Counted from the stretch's first letter, positions 22,257 to 34,422 are shown. The stretch: DNA of 64,000 bases from Magnolia sinica (GCF_029962835.1 NC_080579.1:77622459-77686458); one strand, 5' to 3'. Notes: generated by a model not told the origin, from the letters alone. Translations and numbers: made by a program.

Positions 22257-23350
22257 TTTTCCATCTTTTTCTTTCCTACTTGAGTTAAGTTGTTCAAAAT
22301 AAATATTGTTAAAGACTCAAAAGTAATTTGTAAGAAAACGAACAAAGTAAATAAATATTGTCAAAAATTAAAATTATGTTCAAAATCTCAGTTGGAATTC
22401 CAAATACAAACCAATAAATCATTCATTCATTCAATATCCTTTGTATGATGAATGCCTTTGTGGCGTAAACCCGAATAACATTGTTCATAATAGTAACACC
22501 CTCCTCCACCTTCGTCATCAGAATAATCATTTGGTTTTCTTTTTACGGCTTGAACTAAGGGAGAAATCTTGGCTAAGTCTGAGCTAGAGGTGTCTAAAAG
22601 ATGGCTATTTACCTCTTCTGAATTAGATGGTGGAGATGCCTTTCCATTGTCCTCATTTATAGACTTAACAAGTTTTTTTTACCTTTTTTTATGATCTGAT
22701 TTGTACGAGATTTCCAACTACCTATAAAATGCTACAAGACTTTTAAAAAAACTTGACAATTTATCGTTTGGCTTATGTCGCGTACTCATGCCTGCTTCAG
22801 CATCATATTGTCCAGGAGAGGGTTGATGTTGTCTGTTCCTGGATGCCAATTTTAAGCTTTATTTTATAGCTTCTTTACAATCTCATTCTTCTTGTTCCCT
22901 TAATAGTTTGTCTTCTTCTTCTCTACTAAATGTGGGGGGCAATTCCTCTGCTTGACCCTTCTTTAATTATAATAAGCATACATCTATATCTTTTATAGCT
23001 AGTTGTATTGGCTGTAGGGGAAGGGGTGGTGGAATCCTTTGTATTTGAGTCAAGAATGGTTCGAAATAAATCCCAAACTTCTATAAGAGTTTTACTACAT
23101 GGGGCGGAGTCTCCTCCCCAATAAGCCAAATTTAATTTTAACCGATTTATTTTGTTTACAAATTATTTTCCACACAACCAACATTGCAACTTTATCTTTT
23201 CATCCTAAGAGTAGCCTTGGGCTCTATACTCTCAAATATCTGCCAATGGATTATCTTTCAATGACATATGTATAAGTATGAATTTTGAAAGAAAGAATAT
23301 TTAGTTAGGTTGAGGCAACATAAATAATTAATGAATGAAGATAAACAAAC
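22257..23350. other. Intergenic DNA with unrecognised minus-strand frames
   Basis: Between about 22440 and 23130 the minus strand shows several short frames separated by stops, rich in Ser, Lys and Asp, which could be a decayed gene. I recognise no family. Poly-T and CTTCTT runs are present. Confidence 0.3.
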
Positions 23351-24496
23351 TCAACCAGCCAACTATTCACTACCCCAAGTATAGGGTCGCGATGTAATAA
23401 TAATCTCGGTATGACCGAGGTCAAATCCACAGGGACTGAACCTTGTACGCAATATGAAAGTAACTCGAACTAGAACTAGAATAAGATTTAATCTAAATCA
23501 AGAGAATTTAAAAGAATAATGGTAAATTATTAAACTAAAACTTATAAAATTCAAAGGTAGGAAACTATGGTTTCCAAGGATCCACTTGTAGAGATTAGGG
23601 AGATCTACACTTGATTCACGAACACAACTGGAATCAGAGTCCTATCTTCACCTAGTTGAAAGATATTTCAGTAAAAAGAAATTTTGAACTTCCTTTGATC
23701 TAGTTTTCAAGAGATGATAGGTATGAGAATTAGAGTTGATTCTATCACAAAACCATGCCCATGAGACAAAGCAAACAATAGAATTTAACCAATCCACATC
23801 CAATCTAAGAGAGTTATGAACGTTAGGAAGGATTCCATCATCCAACCATGTCCATGAGACGATGGTAAACAACGGGATTCCTCCGCTCACAACCTCGATA
23901 CATGCACAGAATATACTCAAAGCTATCGCAGATCCATTGTAATTTAAGTCACAACAAACCATTAAAAACTATGAATATTCCATATAATCAAACTAGAAGC
24001 AAAGATAGTTCAACGTAACATGAATCAAAGCCGTAAAAAAAACACCTCATCACGCTACAAGCTTCACCTCTTAGCCCTGGCTAAGAGGTTTAGCCTATCA
24101 TAATCATGATTAGGCAAAATCCTTTAAAAAACATTAAAGAAGGAAAACTGAGAAGAAAGAAGAAGGAGAAGGACTCCTCTTATTGCCGCCGGTGTCCACC
24201 TCTCTCTCTCTCTCTTCACGTCCATTCCTCCCACGTCCAGATCTGACTTCTTCACTCTCTCTCTTCTCTCCCTTTTATAAACAAAAGGAGGCAGTGCTGA
24301 AGTCAGTAGAAAAGGCGAAAGCGTAGCCTTTACACAGTAATAAAAGTTATGCAGCATAAAACGCAAACAGGTTCGCGTTTGAATAGACTTTCTAGAATGA
24401 CTGATGTCCCAACCTCTGTTTGGCTATCATGGCTAGGATCGTAGCCACCCTCTGGAGCTTGTGAACGGTTCAGATCAACGGTCTGGCCATAAAGAC
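23351..24496. other. Possible remnant of a gypsy-type element, non-coding
   Basis: The segment near 23370-23445 (CCCCAAGTATAGGGTCGCGA, then ACCGAGGTCAAATCCACAGG) resembles a non-coding stretch I associate with plant gypsy elements. Bases 24045-24110 contain CTTCACCTCTTAGCCCTGG with an adjacent partial inverted copy (GGCTAAGAGGTTTAGCC). There is no protein domain and no defined ends. Confidence 0.3.
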
Positions 24497-26317
24497 TATA
24501 GAAAGAAGTTGTTGCATAAGACTGAGGACTGCACACTGGAATAAATCCAAAAACATCTTCGAATTGAGGAAGAATCCAACAACTGCAATAAAAATGTTGA
24601 AAATGGAAATTCCTCATCCAAAGTACACGCAGTAAAAAACACAAATAATAAGAATGCCGAGAAGGACAATTCCCTGAAACCCAATAAAGGAAAATTCAAG
24701 AAAACATAGAAAAAGAACAGAAAGTTTAAAGGCCCTTGCCTTGTCTGTAGAAAAATCAGACATTATGCTCGTGCGTGCCGATATCGCAAATCCAAAAAAG
24801 AAGCAAGTGCAATAAAGGGCGATATAGTTGCAATGATCACTAAAGCTAAATACTATCTAAGAAAAAGTTCCTGGTTAGTGGTACGATACTGCAGTTATAG
24901 TACATGTCTGCTATGATAAATCAACTTTCAAAACTTATGAGGATGTGACCAATGGTCAAGAAATCCAAATAGGTAATGAAGTCCAATAGAAAGTCATCGC
25001 AAAGGAACTGTGGAACTAATGTTTACTTCTGGAAAGAATGTGATCCTAAAAAATGTGTTACACATCCTAGACATGAGGCGAAACTTAGTTTTTGAGAATC
25101 TTCTGGGAAAACCTATAATAAGGGTAATGTATGAGTTAGACAAATTGATTCTGTCAAGGAATGAAAACTTTGTCGGAAATGTATATCCTTTGTAACGGTA
25201 TGATAAAATTTTCATTGAACGAAAGTAGCACTTCTGCCTATATGGTTAAATCTGTTGGACTATGACATGGAAGATTAGTACATATAGGGTATAGTACCTT
25301 AAAATTCATGGCTAAGAATGGTCTAATCTCATACACAGATAATGAGAATGATAAATGTGAACTGTGTATACGATCCAAAATGACAAAGAAATCATTTCCT
25401 AGTGTCGAGAGATTATCTCAACTATTGGATATTGTGCACATTGATATTTGTGAGTTGAATGACAATCTTACTCGTGTATGTAAAATGTATTTTATAACCT
25501 TTATTGACGATTACTCCAGATACGTATATGTATACATATTAAAGAGCGAAGATGAAGCATTAAACATGTTTAAAGTGTATAAAGTATAAGTAGAAAATCA
25601 AGTAAATAAAAAAAAAATCTCTGCAGTGAAAGAGGGGGAGAATACTTTTCAAATGAATTCGCTAACTTTTGTGAAGAACATGGATAAATACATTAATGTA
25701 CTGCACCATACACACACTATAACAAAATGATATATTAGAAAGGAAGAATATGACTTTGGTAAAGATGGTCAACTCAATGCTAATATAAGCAAAGTTGACA
25801 CTGAGTCTATGGGGTGAGACACTGCTTGCAGCGTGTCACATTCTAAATAGAATTCCCTCTAAGAAACATAGAACATCATCATATGAGATATGGAAAGGTA
25901 GAAAACCTAACTTAGGATATCTTAAAGTGTGGGGATGTCTCAATTATTGCAGGACTCCTTAACCCAAAAGAACCAAGTTAGGACCCAAAGCTATAAAGTA
26001 CACCTTCGTAAGGTATGCACAAAATAGCAAAGCTTATAAACTCCTAAGCCTAGAGTCTAACACCATAATAGAATCAAGAGACATTGAGTTCTTTGATAAC
26101 TCACTATCCTTGAAGTCAAGGGATAATGAAGTCCAAAGTTCTAATCAAGAACCAGTGAATATAACTCTGCGAGAAGTGGAAGCTCCAAACGAGCCTCGTA
26201 AGAGTCAGAGGGTAAGAATAGAAAAGTGTCTTGATGCTAATTAGATAGATTCTTAGCGTATCTTTTTCCATCTAGTAGAAGGAGATAGAGAGAATGTTAT
26301 CAGAAAAATACTTATAG
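24497..26317 (+). pseudogene. Outer Ty1/copia element, part 1 (gag end, protease and integrase region), broken
   Basis: This is the 5'-truncated start of a plus-strand copia polyprotein with many stops and shifts. About 24497-24590 resembles the gag stretch ending in LRIEEE. A CCHC zinc knuckle (C-x2-C-x4-H-x4-C) lies at 24737-24778. Protease and GAG-pre-integrase remnants follow near 24990-25400. The integrase core begins at about 25430 with HIDICE and continues through FIDDYSRYVYVYILK. About 25880-26110 matches the domain after the integrase core (LKVWGC, SRDIEFFDN). It stops at 26317 where the inner copia element is inserted, and its reading continues at 37549. The 5' LTR is absent. Confidence 0.75.
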
Positions 26318-26790
26318 TGTTGCGCAGCACGCCAACAACGCAGTGAGCCTAGATCCAATCTCAGGCTTCACCCACAAACGATAAACAGGAAGAAATATAA
26401 ACTAGAAATAGATCAAAGCATTCAAAACAAACCACAAGACAAGATATACGTGGAAAAATCCCAAACTAGGGTAAAAAACCACGGATGCAAACTTCCACTA
26501 TGAAGAACGAAGATTATAAAGCAATATACTAACCTCTCCCTTGGAAGCACATAGAAAACATTTTGCCCACACTTTAGAATAATTTTCCCTTTCTTTTTCT
26601 CTCAATATGAAAAAAATCCTATGAACCCTTGTTTATAGTTTAGGAAACTCTCCTTTCCGCAACACAGTTGCGAAAGGACTTGCGACACGAAATCCGTGCA
26701 AAATCGCGGAGCGAATCTGCGTAACCTCGACTGGTCATGCAGCCTGCACGGCCGGTCGAGAGGACCCTACGACCGGTCTTGAATGGGCCA
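26318..26790 (-). repeat. 3' LTR of inner copia, outer part
   Basis: It matches 36941-37413 of the other LTR. My hand count is about 28 differences over about 470 aligned bases, roughly 6 percent, mostly transitions. It starts TGTTGCGCAGC on the plus strand and breaks at GGGCCA, where unit B enters. Confidence 0.92.
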
Positions 26791-27202
26791 TGTAAGGCCC
26801 GTGTCCTACTCCGTACCGTTCCATAAGTTCCTGCGATCCTCCCGATCGAATTTCGACAACCTTCCACCCTTATCCGACGTTTGCGCCTGATCCTAAGCCG
26901 AGTTCTGCAAACCGACGTCGGCTCAACCCGAGACTTGTACCCTAGCGACCGCGCCGTCGCCGCGGTTCCGATGCCGCATCTCGCGCGTCGAGGTGATACC
27001 CAGGCCATGAGATGTGGGCTTGCGTTCAGTTTGAAAAAACACCGCGCATTTGCAAATCCAAGAAAGATTTCAAATCATGTCTCATCAATCCCATCAATCA
27101 CACCTCATGTCAAGTACACATCACCCCATCCCCAAGCAACCCCTAAAGTCAACATCCTCTTACACAAAGTACACCCATCACTCACCTTTTCACCCATCAC
27201 AC

Positions 27203-27205
<3 letters not shown>

Positions 27206-27273
<68 letters not shown>

Positions 27274-27274
27274 A
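27206..27274. repeat. CT then CA microsatellite
   Basis: (CT)n runs from 27206 to 27249 and (CA)n from there to 27274, within unit B. Units A and C have shorter pyrimidine-rich tracts in this region. Confidence 0.95.
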
Positions 27275-28559
27275 TCTCTCACTCATTTTTTCCTCCCAAG
27301 CAACCCACGTCCATGGCTCTCCATGGGAAAAGCTTTGTGTGGCCCACTTCTATCTCCCATCTTCACCATCCAAGTTTGATCTCAACCGTAGAAATTGTTC
27401 ATTTGGAGCTCTAGCATGCATTGGTGGAAGAAGGAAGAAGAGATTTGAGGTGGGTGATTTTTTTATGATTTTGAATGTTTAGAGGGCCCATATATGGTGG
27501 TACCCATCTTGATATATGCATTGTAAAGAGCGGCCCATGGTGGCGGGGTCCCTCTACCATCCGATTTTCCTCTCTTTCTCTCTTTCTATGTGTGTTGGTG
27601 TGTGGCCTACTTGATCCATGCTTCACAGCCATGAGGACCCACCACGATTTGTCTCCACACCGTCCATCCATTGAAGCGGATTCAAACCTCAAGTGGACAG
27701 CCATCCATCAGGATGTGCGGACCCCACCTCGATGTTTGTGTTGTACCAAGCCAGACCGTCCATCAGTGGGCCCGATCTGATTGGGGCCCAGTTGCTGGGG
27801 CTGGTACGTCCAGCCTCTAACGCTCCTGGACGAAGGAAAAACACAAATGTCTGCTTGATCAAACACTGCTGGTGGGTCCCACACGTGTGGACCCACCTCG
27901 TGCCCATGTTGTAGCTGGGCCGTCCATCTGCTGGACGGCCAGCACCTGCTGCTGTTGTCGAAGTCCCGTGGGTCCCACACATCGGGCACATGTGCAGACT
28001 TCAGGCCGTCCGTCCAGTGTTTCTGGATGCTGTACGGTCATATATTTATGTATATATATTATTTAATAATATTATATTATATTATGTAGGCCCCACGTGG
28101 GACCCACCATGATGTATGCCTTCACCATCAGGGGCGGTGGGCCCCAACTGATGACGTCAGCAAGTGATTGGGTCTGATGATCTAGCTCGACCATCTACTA
28201 GGGCGAGCAATCCGTGGCTGTGTACTGGAGCCAGTCTCGTGGGTATTATCCACACCGTGCATATGCATGGTCCCACGTGATGCGTGTGCTTCATTCACGT
28301 CGTCCATTTAAATGGGACCACCACTATTTATGTACTTTTGATGGACGGTGGGCCTGTAGCTGCTGCACGTACAGCAGGAGCTAGGGGTTACCGTGATGTA
28401 TGTATAATCCACTTCATCCGTCCATCTGGACGGTGGCAAATCAGGCCACCACTGATGGATGTATTTCATCCAAACCGTCCATTCATTTCATCTGGACAAT
28501 TCCACCGTGATGCATGTTTTGCATTCAACGATTGCCCTTGCACTTTCTCACACGCACAT

Positions 28560-28562
<3 letters not shown>

Positions 28563-28596
<34 letters not shown>
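28563..28596. repeat. TA microsatellite in unit B
   Basis: A pure TA run of about 34 bases, followed by AT-only stretches up to 28630 and again at 28720-28800. Confidence 0.95.
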
Positions 28597-28598
<2 letters not shown>

Positions 28599-30084
28599 GT
28601 ATATAATATTTAATATATTAATAATATCATATTGGTGGGCCACACGTGTGGACCCATCACCTCATATGCATCTGATATGCACCGTCCAGATCGTCAGACT
28701 CTCTGGACGGTGGCTTTCTCCGTGTTATGTTATATTATAATATAATGTAATATATTATATTATATTATATGATAATATATTATATTATATTATATTATCT
28801 ATGTTAAGGTGGGCCACTACGTGGACCGCACCATGATGTATGTTGCATCTGCACCGTCCATTTGCCAGACGGTGCACCAGCCATGACGTCCAAGCCGTCC
28901 ATCAGATTGGACGTGGCCCACCATGCGGCATGTGTCTTATCCTAACCGCCTATACATTTGGTGAGCTCGTCCTTAGACTTGACACTAAAAATAAAAAAAT
29001 AAAAAATAAAGCTGATTCAATTCTATGGTGGGCCACGTATGTGGACCTCACATTGATGTATGTTATTCATCCAACCCGTCCATCCACCTGACGTACTAGC
29101 CACCCCACCATTCGATGCATGTGCTGCATCTGCACTGCCCATCGATGGGCCCCACGACACCAACAATCCTGTGGGGGCCGCTGGTGTATGTGATACATCT
29201 AAACCGTTCATCCATTTGGCTAGCTCAAGGCTAGAGACTGAAAATAAGACAGATCTAGTGTCAAGTGGACCACACTGCCAAAACAGTGGGATTGAACGTC
29301 TACCGTTGAAATCCGTTGGTTCCAGAAGTTTTGGACCAATGTGATATTGTTTCCTCTCAGTTCGGGTCCCTGTGACCTTGTGAACAGACTGGATGGAAAA
29401 TTCATGTTATGAAGGCCTATGTAAAATCTTGTACCGTGGAAATCACTGTCTCCACTGCTATTTGTGATGTGTTCCAACTGACCTTTTGATCACTCTCACC
29501 ACCGTGATTTGTGGTATGATCCAGATGATCTTTTGATATGATTCATTATCCAGATAATGCTCTAAAATGATCTCCATAGATGGATGAATGGTGTAGTTGT
29601 TGTGGCCACTTGATAGGGCCCTGATGTGATATATTTGGGGCCCATTTGGAAGGGCCTGATTGATGTATGAGACCCTTATGTAAGGCCCACTGAGGCTTGT
29701 CGTGGCCCATTATGATGTGAATTGGCCCATTATTGCGGCCCATTGTGATGTCTTTCCGGTCCATGTGATGCGGCCCGTTGGTGTGGCACATTTGATGTAT
29801 ATTAGGCCCATTGATGCAGCCCATTGATACAATCCACCTGATGTGTATGAGGCGCATTAGTGCGGCCCATATCATGTGGCCCACCGTGATGTGTTCGTAA
29901 CCTTTGGTGAGGCCCATGATGATGCATATCAAGTCCTTGTGTGAGGCTGTGGGCCCACTATATGTTCGACCCTATGTGGGTCACTCCTTGGGAGCAATGT
30001 TAGTTAAATGTCCACATTGATGGGCAATGATGGTTGAAGGTCCACATTGTGACTTTCCCTTGGGTCTTGTTAGGCCCATTCTCA

Positions 30085-30960
30085 TCGATCCCGATTGTCG
30101 TGACCGATTTGCCGATTTTGATTATCGATCGATCCGATTGTCGTGACCGATTTGCCGATTTTGATTATCGATCGATCCGATTGCCATGACCGATTTGCCG
30201 ACTCTGATTATTGATCGATCCCGATTGTCGTGACCGATTTGCCGACTCTAATTATCGATCGATTCCGATTATCGTGGACCGATTTGCCGATTTTGATTAT
30301 CGATCGATCCGATTGTCGTGACCGATTCCGATTTGATTATCGATAAATCCCGATTGTCGTGACCGATTTGTCGACTCTGATTATCGATCGATGCCGATTG
30401 TCGTGACCGATTTGCCGACTCTGATTATTGATCGATCCCGATTGTCGTGACCGATTTGTCGACTCTGATTATCGATCGATGCCGATTGTCGTGACCGATT
30501 TACCGACTCTGATTATCGATCGATATCGATTGTCATGACTGATTTACCGATTCTGATTATCGATCGATTCCGATTGTCGTGACCGATTGCCGATTTCGAT
30601 TGACATGACCGATCTGCCGATTCTGATTATCGATCGATTCCAATTGTCATGATCGATTGTCGATCCCGATTGACGTGACCGATTTACCGATTCTGATTGT
30701 CGATCGATTCTGATTGTCCTGACCGATTGCCGATTCCGATCGATGCGACCGATTTGCCGATTCTGATTATCGATTGATTCCTATTGTCGTGACCGATTGC
30801 CGATTCCAATTTGACGAGGCCGATTGTATATACTGATTCCGATTGTCGAGACCGAGTGTCGAGGCCGATTCCGAGTATCGATTCCGATTGTTGAGGCCGA
30901 TTTTGTTTGTCAAGGTCGGTTTTGATTGCCGAGGCCGATTGTCGAGGCCCATTGTGATGC
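30085..30960. repeat. Minisatellite, about 43-45 bp unit (unit B)
   Basis: About sixteen copies of a unit with CGATTGTCGTGACCGATTTG, then CCGATTTTGATTATCGATCG, run from about 30092 to 30800. They degrade into GAGGCCGATTGTCG-type words up to 30960. Each full unit carries the self-complementary word ATCGATCGAT. The flanking words CTCCTTGGG.G.AATGTTGGTT..TGTCCACATTG occur on both sides (about 29980 and 31115), so the array lies between two copies of a sequence that occurs once in unit C. The minus-strand ORFs here are repeat translations. Confidence 0.93.
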
Positions 30961-32437
30961 ATTTGAGGGTCAGGCGATGAAGCCCATTGTAATATATGTT
31001 AGGCCCATGTGAAAGGCCCATCGTGGTATGTATTATGCTCTTGAGTGAAGCCCATGGTGTTGTATATCAGGCCCTTTGTGCGACCATGGGTCAACTATCT
31101 GTTAGGCTCTATGTGGGTCACTCCTTGGGGGTAATGTTGGTTAAATGTCCACATTGACGAGGCCGATAGTCGATGCCGATTGTCGGTGCCACGATTATCG
31201 ATTATGAGTATGTGACAAAGATAGCATCATGATACATGCCCATACGTATCATCCGCATGTTTGTTATGAGATGTGGTTGACCATTGCATATTTCATTAGG
31301 CGATTGTTATGAGACTCCCTAATAAGTGAGGTTATCTCACATGAACACATGGTATGCACAGGGTTGATGCATGACCGAATGGTATGACTCATGCATCTTG
31401 CATTGTGTGCCCTAGCGACATCAGTGTCGTATCACATGCATATCGTGGATGGCAAGACGGGACACCGAAAATGCTCTACATGGGGTGCTATAGATATCCC
31501 TAGGTGAAAGTCCCTAAACTCTCTTGGTTCTAGAGGTTGCTCTAATGTCTAAACCGAGTGGATGTATGAGCACATGAGGGTCGTATACCGTTAGACCGCG
31601 TCTCCCACTGTGTCGTGGTCGGTTGGAAGGGGGTACGGCCTTACCTGCCCGAGAGGAGGGGGCAATGCTAGGCTGAGTCTGACCAGCTCGAGGAATGGGT
31701 CCGCTATCGACGAGCCGGGCCCGATATTGGCAGGCGGATAGTGAGGTCTCTTCCACTCACCTTGTTGCGCGCGATGGGGCGGCAACCTGGTTTGGAGTGT
31801 AATAGACCCCGGTGATTTCCCAGAGAGTAACCGTACTGATATGTGGACTTATTGAGCAGGAATTGCATATTCATTCATTCATTCCTTCACTATCCACTCG
31901 GGCTGGTGGTGCGTAACTATTTGTTACGTGTACCTTCGCATGACCAGGATTTCGGTTGGGCGCGCGACTAACCTGAGATTAGGAGTTTACCACATTGAGT
32001 CTGACTATCCAAATTTAGGTATGGGACTGGTTTGGATAGAAGTCCCTTGTGGTGGACCCCGTAGTCTGCGATACTACGTACTATCATCCCGACTTCACAC
32101 TCCAGCATGGTCATTACATTCGCACCGTATATTACATTGCATCCGCAGTACTTAGCATTTTGAGTTACTATGTTTCTGCATTTATATGGCCTAGACAGAC
32201 TTAGCAGGATTTACATCTTGCATTGTACCCTCAGTATCTGATATTTGGCTCTCTTTAACTCATTTATATGGTTGATCTGAATTGCGTACTCTGATATCGT
32301 ATGACTCATGGGCATACCAGTATAATTCTGCTTACTCTAATATCGTATCATTTCTGTTTACTCAGATATTGTATGATTATGGAGTTGTATTGTATACTTG
32401 TCACTTACCTCGTGCACACACTTTCACCACCCTCTAA

Positions 32438-32475
32438 GCTTTCTATAAGCTTATGCATGATAGATGCGTGCAGGT
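32438..32475 (+). promoter_or_regulatory. Conserved block near the end of the LTR-like unit
   Basis: AAGCTTTCTATAAGCTTATG then CATGATAGATGCGTGCAGGT is almost identical to 41562-41603 in unit C. AAGCTT occurs on both sides of TCTATA. Conservation between otherwise diverged copies suggests a function, for example transcript start, RNA 3' end or packaging, but I cannot tell which. Confidence 0.4.
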
Positions 32476-32809
32476 GATGTTAGGTTGCAGTGGTGTTGAG
32501 CTTGGAGCGTGCAACTATTTTCTGAAGCTTTGATTTCGATATATGTATTTTCCTTCAGCATTGTATTCAAATGATTATATTAGTGGATATGTGATGATGA
32601 TGTTGCCTTTATGATTTGGGTATACTTGTGGTTATGCTTCTTATGAGATAAATGTACGTTGAAAAATCCTCCTTGTAGAATCCCAGGATCGGAACCTGGC
32701 GTACAAACGTTAGGAGCCGAGAATGGGGTACTACGGAGGCTGTCAGCACCAAGTTCGGCGATCGTGATTCATGTGAATTCGATTTCCGGGTTTGGGGCGT
32801 GACAGGCCA

Positions 32810-32960
32810 CGACCGGTCGAACACTTCGGGATCAAAAAACAGTCCTCGCTGAACTTTGAGTCGAGCCGGTCCATGACCAGTCGAGCCGGACCCTACGACC
32901 AGTCGAGCATGGCTCATGACCGGTCGAGGACGGTCCCAGATGTGGCTCCACATCGTAACA
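32810..32960 (-). repeat. 3' LTR of inner copia, inner part
   Basis: It continues the LTR after unit B and matches 37414-37543. It ends TAACA at 32960. It carries one extra 21-base segment near 32900 (a further GACC.GTCGAGC motif) that the other LTR lacks, or has lost. Confidence 0.9.
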
Positions 32961-32976
32961 ATCTCCCACTTGGAGA
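32961..32976 (-). other. Polypurine tract of inner copia
   Basis: On the minus strand, CTCCAAGTGGGAGAT ends exactly at the 3' LTR. The AAGTGGGAGAT-type tract is typical of plant copia elements and primes plus-strand DNA synthesis. Confidence 0.8.
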
Positions 32977-33030
32977 CACATCGCCTTAAACCTTCGTCTT
33001 CTTCATCCAGAGTGCATCACCTCCCTGTCT

Positions 33031-33400
33031 TCAAGCCCGAAGACCAATCAAAGTTGAACAGAGCTTTAGCTTCTCCCGTATGACCGCCCTGGTCAGCATA
33101 TCCGCAGGATTCTTACTTCTATGAATCTTCTCTAGAGCAATCGATCCATCTTCCAGTAACGAATGAATGAAGTGATATCTGATGGCAATATACTTGGTCC
33201 TTAAATGAAAGGCTGAATTCATAGCCAAGTGTATTGCACTCTGACTGTCACTGTACATCTTGCAATCTGCTTGCTTCTTACCCAACTCTTCCATGAAACC
33301 TTGCATGCACACCATCTCCTTGCACACTTCTGTAGCTGCAACATATTTTGCTTCTGTCGTACTGATAGATATTATCTTCTGTAACTAAGAGACCCAACTG
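33031..33400 (-). pseudogene. Copia RNase H region (inner element)
   Basis: The frame at 33031-33327 contains YSDSQSAIHLA and RTKYIAIRYHFI, then ALEKI.RSKNPADMLT, the standard C-terminal part of copia polyproteins (RNase H with SDSQSAI, then the RTKHI-type block). Upstream, WVS-stop-LQKIISISTTEAKY shows an in-frame stop. RNase H removes RNA from the RNA-DNA hybrid during reverse transcription. This is a broken copy. Confidence 0.85.
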
Positions 33401-34422
33401 ACTGCGGCACTACCTGGAATAAAGACATAACCTGTAGTGCTTCTTCTGCTGTCGATGTCTCCTGCCAAATCTGAATCCACATAACCCTATAGCTTGATTT
33501 CTGATCCACCATAACACAACCCTATATCCTTAGTACCTACCAAGTATCTAAGAATCCACTTCACAGCTTCTCAATGTTCCTTCCCGGGGTTGTTCATGAA
33601 CCTGCCAACAACTCCTACTGCTTGAGCAATGTCTGGTCTCGTGCTCACCATAGCATACATGAGACTCCCAATAGCTGACGCGTATGAGACTTTAACCATG
33701 TAGTCTCGTTCCTCCTGCGTCTTTACACCTTGCTCCTTAGATAGCTTGAAGTGGTTGGCTAATGGAGTGCTAACTGGCTTAGCACTCCCCACATTGAATC
33801 GATCAAGTACCTTGGCTATGTACTCTGCCTATGACAAAACCAGTTTCTTGTTTTCCCTGTCACGCTTTATCCTCATGCCTAGGATTTATTTTGCATCTCC
33901 TAAATCTTTCATGGCAAATTCTATAGACAGTTATCTTTTGATATCTGAGATGTCCTTTATGCTTGAACTGGCTACAAGCATATTATCAACGTACAGAAGA
34001 AGGATGATGTATGACGTATCAAACTTCTTCAAATAGCAACAACGGTCTGCATGATATCTCTTATAACCGTTTCTCGACATGAAACTGTCGAATTTCTTGT
34101 ATCACTGCCTCGGGGCCTGTTTCAGGCCATATAGACTCTTCCTCAGTCTGCACACTTTGTTCTCCTTTCCTGGTGTCATGTATCCTGTCGGTTGATACAT
34201 ATATATCTCTTTTTCAAGGTCCCCATGAAGAAAGGCTGTCTTAACATCTAGCTGCTCTAGATGTAAGTCCTCTGTAGCCACTATACTCAAGACCATACGA
34301 ATCGTAGACATTTTCACCACAGGTGAAAATATTTTAGTGAAATTGATACCTGTCTTTTGTTGAAACCCTTTCACAACCAGTCTAGCCTTGTACCGTTTCG
34401 AATCATCGTGCTCCTCCTTCAA
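33400..34422 (-). pseudogene. Copia reverse transcriptase region (inner element)
   Basis: The frame at 34102-34422 contains [29 protein letters not shown] and [14 protein letters not shown], the conserved N-terminal half of copia RT. After a stop the reading continues in pieces. The catalytic box at 33982-33993 reads YVDN instead of YVDD, so an essential aspartate is lost. The frame at 33571-33792 has SAIGSLMYAMVSTRPDIA, typical of the region after RT. Stops and the changed catalytic box make it non-functional. Confidence 0.88.

Larger units (their letters stand above)
26791..32804 (+). mobile_element. Long non-coding LTR-like unit B (6.0 kb), probable giant solo LTR
   Basis: It runs from TGTAAGGCCCGTGTCC to TTTGGGGCGTGACA, with a 5-bp GGCCA duplication. 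Its first 280 bases match units A and C. Its last 1.5 kb match C (GTCGTGGTCGGTTGG, the CTTTCTATAAGCTTATGCA block at 32438-32457, CAGGATCGGAA, GGGGTACTACGGAGGC). There is no protein domain and no second copy of the end sequence inside, so it is not an element with short LTRs. It is best read as one very long LTR left by recombination between two LTRs. The end sequences (reverse TGTCACGCCCC) recall gypsy chromovirus LTRs of the Del/Tekay type, but that lineage is an inference. It is about 1.9 kb longer than C, partly because of its tandem array. Confidence 0.8.
26786..32809. other. Target-site duplication GGCCA of unit B
   Basis: GGCCA occurs at 26786-26790 and 32805-32809 immediately outside the TG...CA ends of unit B. 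The uninterrupted LTR at 37409-37413 has this word once, which confirms the insertion point. Confidence 0.93.

Noticed and set aside
26881-27414. A 177-codon frame on the plus strand in unit B
   Set aside because: It crosses CT/CA microsatellites, has no domain, and is not conserved in units A and C.
30085-30960. Possible CRISPR-like array, given regular repeats
   Set aside because: There are no unique spacers. It is a plain head-to-tail minisatellite in a plant LTR.
30684-31021. Minus-strand frames rich in RNRPQQSES words
   Set aside because: They are translations of the 43-45 bp minisatellite in unit B.
26791-32804. Unit B as a complete element with short LTRs (LARD or TRIM type)
   Set aside because: Its end sequence (GGGGCGTGACA) is not found again near the start, nor its start near the end, so there is no visible terminal direct repeat.
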